Assembly (NCBI GenBank): GCA_019637265.1
Contig: JAHBVY010000011.1
Location: forward strand, 45,563-109,562
Direction: 5' to 3'
DNA: 64,000 nt
Source of the DNA: Polyangiaceae bacterium
Lineage (GTDB): Bacteria; Myxococcota_A; Polyangia; Polyangiales; Polyangiaceae
Made by a program: the position numbers and the translations under genes. Of this stretch, positions 1-10,709 are shown piece after piece. The notes under the pieces were generated by a model that searched no databases, had not been told where the DNA came from, and saw only the letters and a program-made list of their open reading frames with translations. How positions within the stretch are numbered: position 1 is the first letter of the stretch; the number at the start of each line of letters is the position of its first letter.

Positions 1-1973
1 TCAAGCCGATGATGCGTGGGGTAGCGTTCGGAGTTCACCGCGCCGAACACCGGCACGTACTGCCCCGTGGTGGCGTCGAACACGGCGCGCGTCACCGGCG
101 TGAACGGATCGCCGCTCGTCAATCGGAAGCGCGCGCCCACCTCCCAGCCGCGCCCCAGCCCCTGGCTCAAGGCCGCCGAGAGCACGTGCGTCTGATCGCC
201 ATCGAACAGCCGCGTCGGCTCCGCGCGATCTTCACGCTCGCTCCTCGAGAGCGTGTACGCGAAGTAGCCTTGGGTGGCGCCCGCCGCGAGCCTCGCGCTC
301 AGCTCGGCGCCATAGACCCGCCCCTGGCCCTCGTTGACGAAGTAGGGTGACTGACCACCTCCCGTCGCGACCACCCGATCTTCGAGGTGCTTGAAGAAGC
401 CCTCCGCGCTCACCGACAACACGTCGAAGGTCTGCTCGACCCCGAGGCTTACGTGGATGGCATAGTAAGGGTCAATGTCTGGATTGCCGATCCCGCGCAC
501 CGAGTAGTAGTAGAGCGGCTCCTGCGAGTAGCGCCCCACGCCCGCCTTGAGCGTCGTGCGCTCGCTGACGGCGAAGCGCGCCGAGAGCCGCGGATCGAAG
601 GTGGCGTGGCGGAGGTGGGCGTAGTAGTCGCCGCGCAGCCCCGCGGTGACGGACACTGGCGTGACGGGGCGCAGCGTGGCCTCCAGGTAGGCTCCGAAGC
701 GCGTGTTGTGGATCGTGTCGACGACCTCGACGAGCTGACGGCTCGCCTCATCCACCCCCGGGTCCCCTTCGTTCGGCGGCGGTCGACCCCCCTGGTAGTC
801 GCCGTCGAGCGCGCTGTACTCGGTGTCGGTCCCCAGCGAGAGCTCGAGGCTGGGCGACGCGCGCCAAGTGAGGTCACCGCGAGAGAAGACCTCATGGGTC
901 GCGAAGCCGCTCATGAGCGGCCCCACTTGGACCTCGAACCGTTGGCGGCCGTAGGTCGCCTGCACGCGGCTCGTCACCGAGCTGGAGTGCTCACTCGAGA
1001 GCGCCAGCTGCACCCGGTGGAGCTCCGCCGCGCCGCCGAGGGTGCCGCGCAGCGATGGATCCTTTTCGTCAGGTTCGCTGAATAGGAGCGAGAAGCTATC
1101 ACGGCTGCCATAGCTCGAGAGGTAGAGCGCGTGGCGCCGATCGATCTGATGACTGACTTGAGCCTGATAATCCCAGTAGACCGGCGCCGCCACCACGCTG
1201 TAGGCGTCCTCCGGCACCAGCTGCTCGAAGAAGAAGTCGAGGTTGCTGCGGCGAGCGGCGAGGGACACCGCGGTCCTTCCCCCGAGCGGCGACTCGACGG
1301 AGAACGCGCTCTCGAGCAGCGAGAGATCGAGCATCAAGTGCAGCCGATCGCTCCGCGGCGCGCGGCTCTCGAGCGCGATGATGCCACCGCTCACGCGGCC
1401 GTAGCGCGCCGAGAAGTTCCCCGGCTCATAGTCCACGCGGCCAATCAGGTGGCCCTGGAACGCGCTGGTGAGCCCGCCTAGGTGATACAGTGACGGCACC
1501 GGCACCCCGTCGTAGTACACGCGGCTCTCATCGCTCGCGGCGCCGCGGAGGATGGGGTCCCCGCCGCTCCGAGACACACCCGGCATCACCTCCACGGCGC
1601 GGATCGGGTCGCCGCGCGTGCCTGGGATCCGCCGCAGCGACCCCCCGCTCAGGCGGTGACGAGTGACGCCCGTCGGCGCCGCCTCGATCTCAGCGGTCGC
1701 CTCGTAGATGAGCTCGTCGTCGAAGAGCGCGTCGTCCACAGGCCCTTCAGCCCAAGCGTCGCTCGAGAGCTCCGCGTCGTCCGGTGTTTCAGCGTCGCTC
1801 GGCGCCCCACTGGAGCCCTCAGAGCCGCTCGGCGCCTCACCGTCGTGCTCCGCTGCGGCATCACTCGCGTCGCTCGGCGCCTCCACACCTTCGCCACCCT
1901 GAGCGGCCGCCAACGACTGAGCGCTCAGCGCCGCGAGCAGGGCGCCGGTGGCGACGCGCGCGCGGCGCATCAT
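1..1973 (-). CDS. TonB-dependent outer-membrane receptor (3' end beyond the window)
   Basis: About 657 codons are visible and the frame is open to the window edge, so the C-terminus is missing. The product starts MMRRARVATG with a cleavable signal peptide ending near residue 24. An acidic, Ala/Ser-rich stretch follows, then a plug domain from about residue 95 to 210 with recognisable motifs: DPIRAVEVMPGV, GDPILRGA and RYGRVSGGI. The rest is a beta-barrel rich in alternating aromatic strands, for example GVGRYSQEP and GRVYGAELSARL. Such receptors take up siderophores, vitamins or other ligands with energy from TonB. The substrate cannot be told from the sequence. Two adjacent ATGs (1973 and 1970) are possible; neither has a strong ribosome-binding site. 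Confidence 0.85.
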   Translation of the reverse strand, partial: MMRRARVATGALLAALSAQSLAAAQGGEGVEAPSDASDAAAEHDGEAPSGSEGSSGAPSDAETPDDAELSSDAWAEGPVDDALFDDELIYEATAEIEAAPTGVTRHRLSGGSLRRIPGTRGDPIRAVEVMPGVSRSGGDPILRGAASDESRVYYDGVPVPSLYHLGGLTSAFQGHLIGRVDYEPGNFSARYGRVSGGIIALESRAPRSDRLHLMLDLSLLESAFSVESPLGGRTAVSLAARRSNLDFFFEQLVPEDAYSVVAAPVYWDYQAQVSHQIDRRHALYLSSYGSRDSFSLLFSEPDEKDPSLRGTLGGAAELHRVQLALSSEHSSSVTSRVQATYGRQRFEVQVGPLMSGFATHEVFSRGDLTWRASPSLELSLGTDTEYSALDGDYQGGRPPPNEGDPGVDEASRQLVEVVDTIHNTRFGAYLEATLRPVTPVSVTAGLRGDYYAHLRHATFDPRLSARFAVSERTTLKAGVGRYSQEPLYYYSVRGIGNPDIDPYYAIHVSLGVEQTFDVLSVSAEGFFKHLEDRVVATGGGQSPYFVNEGQGRVYGAELSARLAAGATQGYFAYTLSRSEREDRAEPTRLFDGDQTHVLSAALSQGLGRGWEVGARFRLTSGDPFTPVTRAVFDATTGQYVPVFGAVNSERYPTHHRL

Positions 1974-2175
1974 TTGGTGCGTGACACTGACTTTCTGGAA
2001 CACGAACGTCTCCCGCGCGCAGCGACAGCCGCGCGACGCAACACGCCGCATCCAACTCGAGTCAGTTAATCTGACTGAAGCCGATGCGCGGTACCCGCCT
2101 GCCAAAGCAAGGCGTGGGTCGACGTGGGTACCCAGAGCCTCCCCGAGTGTTCACCCAACCCAGAAAAAAGCCCTG

Positions 2176-2511
2176 CACCGAACCGTAGGGGCAGCCCCCC
2201 GTGGCTGCCCTCAGCGCGCGCGGTGCTACCTCGCAAACCCTCGCAGCGCGGTGCCGTCCAACCAGCTCTTCAACGTCCCGAGGCTGCGGGCGATGTTCTT
2301 CAAGGCCGCACGAAGACGCCCATGAGGTCGAGGACCGTGACAAGAGCGACGCTCGGCGCATGAACAGCATCTCTCAAAGACCACGTCACACACCGGGAGG
2401 GAGTGAACCCCCCCCAAAAAGCCCAAAGCCCCCCTACACCGAACCGTAGGGGCAGCCCCCCGTGGCTGCCCTACACCGAACCGTAGGAGCACAGCCCCCC
2501 GTGGCTGCCCT
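2176..2511. repeat. Three copies of a 36-38 bp palindromic repeat
   Basis: Copies lie at 2176-2211, 2437-2472 and 2474-2511. Each begins CACCGAACCGTAGG and carries the inverted repeat GGCAGCC...GGCTGCC around a C-rich loop, so each could form a strong hairpin. The last two copies are back to back and end one base before the stop codon of the vWA gene, where they may act as its terminator. They look like REP-type extragenic palindromes. A related G-rich/C-rich inverted repeat lies just after the small membrane gene near 4765-4791. The rest of 1974-2512 holds no convincing gene. Confidence 0.75.
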
Positions 2512-2512
2512 C

Positions 2513-3844
2513 TCAGCGCGCGCGGCGACGACGGAGGCCGAGCAGCGCGGCGCCGAAGAGCGCGATGGCGCCGAAGCCGCCGCTCGATGAAGCGCCTACC
2601 TGACGACAACCACAAGCGCCCTCGTCACCCACGTCTTGGTTGGCGCTCGCGGCGCTGCCGCCTTGGCCGTTCGCGGCGCTGCCAGCCGCGCCACCCGCGC
2701 TCGATGCAGCCTCACCCCCAGTGCCGCCCGCGGCGCTGCCGCTCACGCCGCTGCCCCCGGTGCCGCCCGCGGCGCTGCCACCGGTGCCACCTGAGCCGCC
2801 CGCCTGACTACCGCCCGTGCCACCTGCACCGCCTGCCTGACTACCGCCGGTGCCGCCCGCGCCACACGCGGTGCTGCACTCGCTGAGCTCGCCCTGAGCG
2901 CAGGTCTGGATGCCGGTGCCGCAGTCCGTCACGCAGGCCACGGTGTCGGGCGCGTCGCAGCCCGTCCACCCAGAGGAGGTGCACTGACGCGTCCCCTCGA
3001 TGCCGCACTCCCCGGTGCACGTCTCGGTGACCAGGCTGGCCACGATGGTGTCGAGCGCCGTCGTGAGATCGGTGGGGCTGGTCGCCTGGAAGTAGCAGCT
3101 CGGCGTGCTGGCGTTTGGATCGCAGCCGGCGGGCGCGATGCCGCTCGCGTGCCCCGCGCGGTTCAAGGTGACGACGTCCGTGGCGGACCCGAAGCCAACC
3201 ACGAAGGGCGTCACGCCCACGTTCACCAGCGCCTCCACCCCGAGCACCGGCCAACTCCGCACGCAGTAGCAGCCATCCGCGTTCTGCCCGACGCACGCAG
3301 GATCACTGGTGCCGCCCTGACAGGAGTTGCAGGTGGGGCAGGTGCTGACGCCCATCAGCGCGCAGTCGCTCGACGTCGCGCAGCGCGGCGCACCGGAGGT
3401 GTCGATGTCGCAGAACTGCCAGCCGTCCGTCATGAAGATGACGTAGTCCGGCAGCTCGGCGAGCTGCGAGGCCTTCATCAGCGTCTGCCCCGCGGGGGTG
3501 GCATTGTCAGAAGGGATGACCAGGCTCTGCAGCGCGCTCACGATGGTCGGGCCCGAGTCGGCCCCCATCGGCACCAGCATGTCGCCCGGCGCGCAGCCGC
3601 CCGCCGCGCCCGGGAACGTCATCAAGCCATACTGCGCTGCGTCACCGTGGGCGGCGAACACCGCCTCCGCCGCGGACTGCACCGCCTCCCACTTCGTGAT
3701 GCCACCGACCGCTTGGTGCATCGACGACGAGGCGTCCATCACCAGCAAAATCTTGGGAGGATCGCAGCTCTGCGCTGCCGCCTCCTGAGCATGAGCCAAG
3801 CCAACCAGCACCGCGAGCGCGGGCACCCAAAGTCCAGAACGCAT
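2513..3844 (-). CDS. von Willebrand factor A domain protein with MYXO-CTERM-type C-terminus
   Basis: 443 residues. A signal peptide (1-24) is followed by a vWA domain (about 30-270) with an intact metal-site motif D37-A-S39-S-S41. A Cys-rich stretch follows (CTGECGIEG..., with paired CxxxC patterns), then a Gly/Ala/Ser repeat linker (GGTGGSQAGG units, about 330-400). The tail consists of a CGC motif, a hydrophobic helix and a terminal RRRRAR cluster, which is the layout of the MYXO-CTERM sorting signal of Myxococcota. It is probably exported and anchored or processed at the cell surface. The ligand is unknown. The Gly-rich linker is encoded by near-identical repeats. Confidence 0.85.
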   Translation of the reverse strand: MRSGLWVPALAVLVGLAHAQEAAAQSCDPPKILLVMDASSSMHQAVGGITKWEAVQSAAEAVFAAHGDAAQYGLMTFPGAAGGCAPGDMLVPMGADSGPTIVSALQSLVIPSDNATPAGQTLMKASQLAELPDYVIFMTDGWQFCDIDTSGAPRCATSSDCALMGVSTCPTCNSCQGGTSDPACVGQNADGCYCVRSWPVLGVEALVNVGVTPFVVGFGSATDVVTLNRAGHASGIAPAGCDPNASTPSCYFQATSPTDLTTALDTIVASLVTETCTGECGIEGTRQCTSSGWTGCDAPDTVACVTDCGTGIQTCAQGELSECSTACGAGGTGGSQAGGAGGTGGSQAGGSGGTGGSAAGGTGGSGVSGSAAGGTGGEAASSAGGAAGSAANGQGGSAASANQDVGDEGACGCRQVGASSSGGFGAIALFGAALLGLRRRRAR

Positions 3845-4202
3845 CCGGTCACACTAACAAATTCAACTGGCGCGCTCACGCGACATTTGCGCACGGATGA
3901 CGCGCTGCGTGCAATCAGGCCCGCTGGCCGGCGTGTGCCACGCGGTGACATGCCAAACCGCTCCCTTTCGCCCCCCCTAAAGAACACGGAGATAAAGGTG
4001 AGCGGAGCGACTGCGGTGGGGAACGAGGCGGCGGGGATGCGGGGCGATGCGAGCGCCGACAGGACGCGAGAGGGGCGTTCGGGGGGGTGTTGGGAACCCA
4101 GGGCTTTCGGGGAGGGGTTTGACGGATCGGGTTTTGGGGGTTTGGCAGCGCGCTGCGCAAGGCGTCATGGCTCGCGCGCTGCGAGGCGGTTAGCGTCGCG
4201 GG
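3845..4202. other. Intergenic region between divergent genes, holding one dispersed element
   Basis: No ORF of substance. It should contain the promoters of the vWA gene (minus) and of the pterin dehydratase gene (plus). A full copy of the dispersed G-rich element lies at 4129-4158: T-run, G-run, TTTGG, then the palindrome GCAGCGCGCTGC. The stretch around 3990-4080 is unusually A/G rich on the plus strand. Confidence 0.6.
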
Positions 4203-4490
4203 ATGGACGCCGCCGAGCTCACGACTGCCCTCGAAGCGCTGCCGAGTTGGCGCCTCGAGGGAGACCGCATCCACCGTCAGTTTAGCTTCCCAGACTTCGC
4301 GCACGCGTTCCACTGGATGACCCAGGTCGCTGAGGTGGCCGAGCGCCTGAACCACCACCCGGAGTGGAAGAACGTGTACAGCCGAGTGGAAGTCACCCTG
4401 ACCACCCACGATGCAGGTAGGCTGACTAGGCTCGACTTCGAGCTGGCGCGGGCGATGGACACGCTGGCGGAGGCGCTCACACCGCGATGA
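4203..4490 (+). CDS. phhB: Pterin-4a-carbinolamine dehydratase
   Basis: 95 residues, the usual length of the family. It dehydrates 4a-hydroxytetrahydrobiopterin to the quinonoid dihydropterin and so recycles the cofactor of aromatic amino-acid hydroxylases. The family signature is present: HHPEW at residues 51-55, preceded by AERLN and followed by VYSRVEVTLTTHD. No phenylalanine hydroxylase gene lies in the window, so the partner is elsewhere or the protein has another role. Its stop overlaps the start of the next gene (ATGA), so the two are probably co-translated. Confidence 0.9.
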   Translation: MDAAELTTALEALPSWRLEGDRIHRQFSFPDFAHAFHWMTQVAEVAERLNHHPEWKNVYSRVEVTLTTHDAGRLTRLDFELARAMDTLAEALTPR

Positions 4491-4759
4491 TGTACCTGTG
4501 GCTGGCGCTGCCGCTCGCGCTGTCGATCGCCATCAGCCTGCTGTCGCAGATGGAGCGCAAGCGGCTGAAGCAGGTGCCATTGCCCGAAGATTTAGGTGAA
4601 TGGCGCGTCGAAGCGGGGGGCTGGGAGCAACGTGAGATCGTGGTCACGGGCTCCCTCTTGTTCGGCGATTCGCTGGTGCTGCAGCGCCGGCGCCGTGATG
4701 AGACGGGCGCCATCTGCGAAGTGGCGCCCGAGCGGCGCCTCAGGCGTGTGTGGCGCTGA
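4487..4759 (+). CDS. Small single-pass membrane protein of unknown function
   Basis: 90 residues. One N-terminal hydrophobic helix (about residues 3-20, LWLALPLALSIAISLL) is followed by a basic stretch (MERKRLKQV) and a soluble C-terminal part rich in Arg and Glu. The start overlaps the stop of the pterin dehydratase gene by four bases (ATGA), which argues that it is translated. I do not recognise the family. The helix with positive residues after it suggests an inner-membrane protein with a cytoplasmic C-terminus. Confidence 0.65.
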   Translation: MMYLWLALPLALSIAISLLSQMERKRLKQVPLPEDLGEWRVEAGGWEQREIVVTGSLLFGDSLVLQRRRRDETGAICEVAPERRLRRVWR

Positions 4760-4837
4760 GGACGCAGGGGCCGCCTCGTGGCCGCCCTAAAGAATGACGA
4801 GCCGTGGCGCGCTCGCATGCAACGTTCGACTGACCAG

Positions 4838-4920
4838 TGGCCCCTCCCGGACTCGAACCGGGACGCCCTCACGGGCAAAGGATTTTAAATCCCCTGCGTC
4901 TGCCATTCCGCCAAGGGGCC
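4838..4920 (-). tRNA. tRNA-Leu (anticodon UAA)
   Basis: Reading the minus strand, the acceptor stem GGCCCCT pairs with AGGGGCC and the discriminator base is A. The D-arm holds GGCGGAATGGCAGACGC, the anticodon stem-loop GGGGA-TTTAAAA-TCCTT gives anticodon TAA, and a long variable arm (class II tRNA) precedes the T-arm CCCGG-TTCGAGT-CCGGG. CCA is not encoded. The closed pairings make this call firm. Confidence 0.95.
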
Positions 4921-5121
4921 GTCCTGCGAGGCGCTCGAACCTCGGGGGCGCGGAGTGTCGTCCACGAGGCGTGGCACGGCAAGCGCTGGCTCAATCTGCT
5001 GGCTCACTCCGGTGGCTCACCCGCTGGGCGAGCGCGAGCGAGCGCCCGAGCCCGCGAGCTTAGGCGCTGGCCTCCCTGGTGAACGCGCGTGGGGTGCGAC
5101 CCTTGAGCGCAGGGCACGCCC

Positions 5122-5150
5122 TTGCTGAAAACGAGAATCAGGTCCAGGAT
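5122..5150 (+). promoter_or_regulatory. Candidate feoAB promoter with an overlapping Fur-type box
   Basis: TTGCTG (5122-5127) and CAGGAT (5145-5150) are separated by 17 bases, a plausible sigma-70 promoter. Between and overlapping them, TGAAAACGAGAATCA (5126-5140) matches 10 of 14 informative positions of the Fur 7-1-7 consensus (TGATAAT-N-ATTATCA). It lies about 100 bases upstream of feoA, as expected for iron repression. The rest of 4921-5238 shows nothing else. This is inference from motif matching only. Confidence 0.45.
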
Positions 5151-5238
5151 CGCCCCATCGCGCCCACGCCGCACGGTCCCCCGCGCTGAAAAGTGCCGCC
5201 AGGGTCGCCGAGCGCGCCCTACCCTCCCCTCCGCGCTC

Positions 5239-5526
5239 ATGTCTGAAAGGCCCCAACCCAGCTCCGGGTGCTGCGCGAGCCCACCTGCGCCGTGCACCCT
5301 CGACGCGGCGCCGCGCGGCGCGCGGCTGCGGCTGGAGCGCGTCGACGGGGAGCGCGCGTTCCGGCGCCGGCTGCTCGAGCTGGGGCTCCTACCCGGCACC
5401 CTGCTCCAGGTGGTGCGCGTCGCGCCGCTCGGCGACCCGCTGGAGCTCAGCGTCCGCGGCACGCGACTCTCCATCCGCAGCGCCGAGGCGCGTCAGCTCT
5501 TGGTGACGGTGCTCGAGCCTGCGTGA
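5239..5526 (+). CDS. feoA: FeoA-type ferrous iron transport accessory protein
   Basis: 95 residues from ATG 5239. The reading frame extends further upstream, but the FeoA domain (about residues 25-93) needs none of that. The SH3-like FeoA fold is indicated by ARLRLERVDGE, RRLLELGLLPGT, VVRVAPLGDPLEL and the closing RLSIRSAEARQLLV. FeoA binds FeoB and is needed for efficient Fe2+ uptake. The first 20 or so residues hold two adjacent Cys (SSGCCASPPAPC), not typical of FeoA, which could bind metal or be incidental. The gene is 28 bases upstream of feoB. Confidence 0.88.
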   Translation: MSERPQPSSGCCASPPAPCTLDAAPRGARLRLERVDGERAFRRRLLELGLLPGTLLQVVRVAPLGDPLELSVRGTRLSIRSAEARQLLVTVLEPA

Positions 5527-5554
5527 GGCTCCCCGACGTGGCTCCAGTTTCAAC

Positions 5555-7846
<2,292 letters not shown>

Positions 7847-7906
7847 GGCTGCGCCGCGAGGCGACGCTGTACCGCTCCCACGAACTCCGATACCTTCGCG
7901 CATGGT

Positions 7907-8011
7907 ATGCGCGAGCAGATGTCATCCGAGACACGCAACCGTCTCCAGAAGTACCGGCTGACCACCCAGGGTCAGGCGCTCGCGTCGAGCCTCGAGAGGA
8001 AGGCGACGTAG
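7907..8011 (+). pseudogene. Remnant of a Fic-protein C-terminal end
   Basis: A 34-codon open frame ends KYRLTTQGQALASSLERKAT and stops two bases before the next gene's start. It closely matches the last residues of that next gene (EYRLTEQGQALAAANDG), also at the DNA level (CAGGCGCTCGCG shared). The helix-turn-helix and Fic parts are absent, since feoB ends just 60 bases upstream. I read it as the tail of a deleted paralogue or the scar of a tandem duplication. Confidence 0.6.
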
Positions 8012-8013
8012 TC

Positions 8014-10233
8014 ATGAGCTACGCACCCCATTCCTCACTCGACGCGCTGTCACTGGCACTAGAAGTCGCGGAGCGTGTGAGGCAGCTCAGCGCACGACCC
8101 GAGCTGGTGGACAGCCTGCGCGCGACGCACGCGGCGCATATCCAGGCCGTCACCTGCTCCCTGGCGCTCGAAGGCAGCAAGCTGACCGAAGCGCAAGTGG
8201 CTGCGCTGCACGCGGGCGAGCAAGTATCAGCGCCGGTGGGGGACATCCTGGCGACGCGTAACGCGCTCGCGGCGTATGGTCGCCTGCCTCATTGGGTTGA
8301 ACGACACGAGGGCGACCTCATGACCGCTCACCGCCTGATGATGACGGGCTTGGCGCGGAACGCCGGGCGCTATCGAGGGTTCGACGTGACGCACTTCGAA
8401 GTGACCCGCGTCGCCGACTCGGTGCCTCTCCCGGGCCAAGTCCCGCGGCTGATGAAGGAGCTCTTCGCGTGGCTCGGCTCGACGCACCATCATCCGTTGA
8501 TCACCAGCTCCGTCTTCCACTACCAGCTCGTGAGCACCCGTCCTTTCGATGGCGGTAACGAACGCCTGGGGCGGCTCTGGCAAACGGCGCTCTTGGCGCG
8601 CTACAGCGAGCTGTTCCACTGGCTACCGCTCGAGAGCGTCGTGTATCGACACCGCCTCGACTATCTCCGGACCCTCAAGGCCAGCACGGAGACCGCAGAT
8701 GCGCTCCCCTTCGTCGGCTTCATGCTGTCGTGCATCGATGAGGCGCTGCGGGAGGTGCCGAACCTCGCTGCGGCGCCCGTCGCGTCGAAGGGCAGCCCGC
8801 CTGTCCTCGAACCTACCCCGGAGGTCTCCCAGGCGCCCACCCCGGTCGTCGGGGTCTCCTCGAGCGCTGACGCGACGCCCCATCTCGTCCGTGGTTCTGA
8901 CGTCGCGGCCAGCGCGCTAGCAGACGCGGAGCACGCCGCGCCGAAGGCGCCGACGGAGCCCAAGCCACCAGTAGTTGGCCTAGCGAACGTTTCAGAGGCG
9001 AAGGTCTCCACACAGGGTGAAGCGCGTGGTGAAGCGCCGCGCGCACCCCGTCAGCCCCCGTCAGCTTCCGAAGGCTGGACGCCTCCGTTCTCCTTCACCC
9101 AGGATCTCGCGCTGAAGCTCGAGGGACTCACGGCGCGTGTCACCCAGCTCGAGCATCAGCCTGCGAACGCCGATGCCACGCGGCTCTGGTATGAGATGTA
9201 TGTTCGGGCTCTGGCTGGGACCCTCAACCTGGCGGGGAACCCACTGCCCCACACTGAGCTCGACCGACTCCTCTCCGGCGATACGTTTCGTGCCCCCAAG
9301 AAACAGCTCTTGGAGGCGCGGAACGCGACCCTTGCCCATGGCTCGCTCGATGGGTGGGAAGGAGGCAGGGAGCTCGATCTTCTGAGCGCGCACGGGGTGT
9401 TGATGGCGAAGCTCGCTGAGGCGCCCGGGCGCTACCGAACATCGCCTTTCAACGTCCTTCGCGGTGAGGAGGTGGCGTACGCGGCGCCGCCCGCGGATGA
9501 GGTGCCTCACTTGATGGGACAGCTCTTCACCTGGTTGCGGCGCTGCGAGTATCACCCACTGATAGCGAGCTCACTCTTTCACTACGAGGTGCTCCGTATC
9601 CTGCCGTTCAACGATGGCAACGGACGCATCGCACGCCTGTGGCAACGGCTGCTACTCGTGAGGTGGCGAGAACCTTTCAGCTGGCTGCCTGTCGACGGCG
9701 TGATTCATCAGCGCCGGGGCGACTACTTCGGCTCCTTGCAAGCGAGCATCCAAGCCTCGGACGCTGCCCCCTTCGTGCGGTTCATGGTGTCCTGCGTGGC
9801 TGACGCGCTGCATGAAGTGCAGGTCGTCGCGCGCCCGGTGCCACTGAAAGTCAGACGCAAGCCCACTACGCGCGTACCGGTGTTGACCCAAGCGAGCAGG
9901 CCGAGCGGGCCGAGCAGACCGACGAGCTGGAGGCCTCCTCCGAAGCCGAGCAGACCGAGCAAAGCAGCGCGACGCGACCCAAAGGAGATTCGCCCGACGA
10001 CCGTTCGACTGACGGCGCTACTGCGACAGGGTGCGAAGACCCGCGCGGAGCTCGGGATGCTGCTCAGGGAAGACGGCGCGGATCCTTCGTTCTACATGCG
10101 CTACATCTACCCAGCCCTCTCCCAAGGGTACATCAAGGCGTCCGGGCGTCACGGGCAACACAACAAGGAATATCGACTGACCGAACAAGGCCAGGCGCTC
10201 GCGGCTGCCAACGACGGGCAGGAGGAGCGATGA
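8014..10233 (+). CDS. Tandem Fic-domain protein with C-terminal winged helix; catalytic His replaced in both domains
   Basis: 739 residues from ATG 8014, which has GAGGAAGG upstream; the frame runs further back into feoB and is not used. Two Fic domains are present (about 25-250 and 385-600), joined by a Pro/Ala/Glu linker. A C-terminal winged-helix-like region (about 660-735, ending EYRLTEQGQ) resembles the DNA-binding tail of SoFic-type proteins. In the Fic motif HPFxxGNGRxxR, domain 1 reads R176-P-F-DGGNERLGR and domain 2 L530-P-F-NDGNGRIAR, so the catalytic His is Arg and Leu. The inhibitory motif SxxxEG is intact in domain 1 (E53) and changed to A407 in domain 2. Fic enzymes normally AMPylate proteins; this one is probably not a standard transferase. 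It may act as a nucleotide-binding or DNA-binding regulator. Confidence 0.85.
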   Translation: MSYAPHSSLDALSLALEVAERVRQLSARPELVDSLRATHAAHIQAVTCSLALEGSKLTEAQVAALHAGEQVSAPVGDILATRNALAAYGRLPHWVERHEGDLMTAHRLMMTGLARNAGRYRGFDVTHFEVTRVADSVPLPGQVPRLMKELFAWLGSTHHHPLITSSVFHYQLVSTRPFDGGNERLGRLWQTALLARYSELFHWLPLESVVYRHRLDYLRTLKASTETADALPFVGFMLSCIDEALREVPNLAAAPVASKGSPPVLEPTPEVSQAPTPVVGVSSSADATPHLVRGSDVAASALADAEHAAPKAPTEPKPPVVGLANVSEAKVSTQGEARGEAPRAPRQPPSASEGWTPPFSFTQDLALKLEGLTARVTQLEHQPANADATRLWYEMYVRALAGTLNLAGNPLPHTELDRLLSGDTFRAPKKQLLEARNATLAHGSLDGWEGGRELDLLSAHGVLMAKLAEAPGRYRTSPFNVLRGEEVAYAAPPADEVPHLMGQLFTWLRRCEYHPLIASSLFHYEVLRILPFNDGNGRIARLWQRLLLVRWREPFSWLPVDGVIHQRRGDYFGSLQASIQASDAAPFVRFMVSCVADALHEVQVVARPVPLKVRRKPTTRVPVLTQASRPSGPSRPTSWRPPPKPSRPSKAARRDPKEIRPTTVRLTALLRQGAKTRAELGMLLREDGADPSFYMRYIYPALSQGYIKASGRHGQHNKEYRLTEQGQALAAANDGQEER

Positions 10234-10286
10234 TGGCGGGCGCTGGATGCGCAGCCCTTCAGCATCGGACATCAGCCGGGGGGTCG

Positions 10287-10709
10287 TCAAGTCTGACCGT
10301 CAAGCTGACTTCTCAGGTGCTCGTACTTCTGGAGGAGGTTGCCGTAGATGTCGTGATCGACAGCGAACTTGTCGATGTGGTCGATCACGTAAGCGATGAG
10401 CTCCATGGCGCAGTCGTGAGCCAACACGAACTCCTGTTCTTGCCGGCGGAAGCTGATGACATCGAGGATGCAGGCGACGAAGTGGTCGTCGCCTGTGGCG
10501 TCGTCGCTCTTCATGTAGTTGAACGCTGACTGCAGGTAGAACGCGAAAGCGCGTGGTCCCATCCACATGAGATCTTCTTGATAGTAGGCGCTGTTGTCTC
10601 GGAACAGGGCCTCACCCTCATCGATGGACTTGTTCAGGAAATGATCCCTGGCGACGATCTCGTCCAATGAGCCATGCACATTGATCTCGCCTTCAGTTGG
10701 AACACTCAT
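10287..10709 (-). CDS. Hypothetical protein, helical, orphan
   Basis: 140 residues, soluble, acidic, no signal or membrane segment. The sequence looks all-helical and is rich in His, Asp, Tyr and Phe (for example AFAFYLQSAFNYMKSDD and IDHIDKFAVDHDIYGNLLQKYEHL). Its DNA is clearly less GC-rich than its neighbours, which suggests recent acquisition, like the adjoining Fic gene. It converges on the Fic gene. The family is not recognised. Confidence 0.65.
   Translation of the reverse strand: MSVPTEGEINVHGSLDEIVARDHFLNKSIDEGEALFRDNSAYYQEDLMWMGPRAFAFYLQSAFNYMKSDDATGDDHFVACILDVISFRRQEQEFVLAHDCAMELIAYVIDHIDKFAVDHDIYGNLLQKYEHLRSQLDGQT

Noticed and set aside
387..1085. Plus-strand ORFs over the first 2 kb
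   Set aside because: They are shadows of the TonB-dependent receptor on the minus strand, which reads as a continuous plug and barrel.
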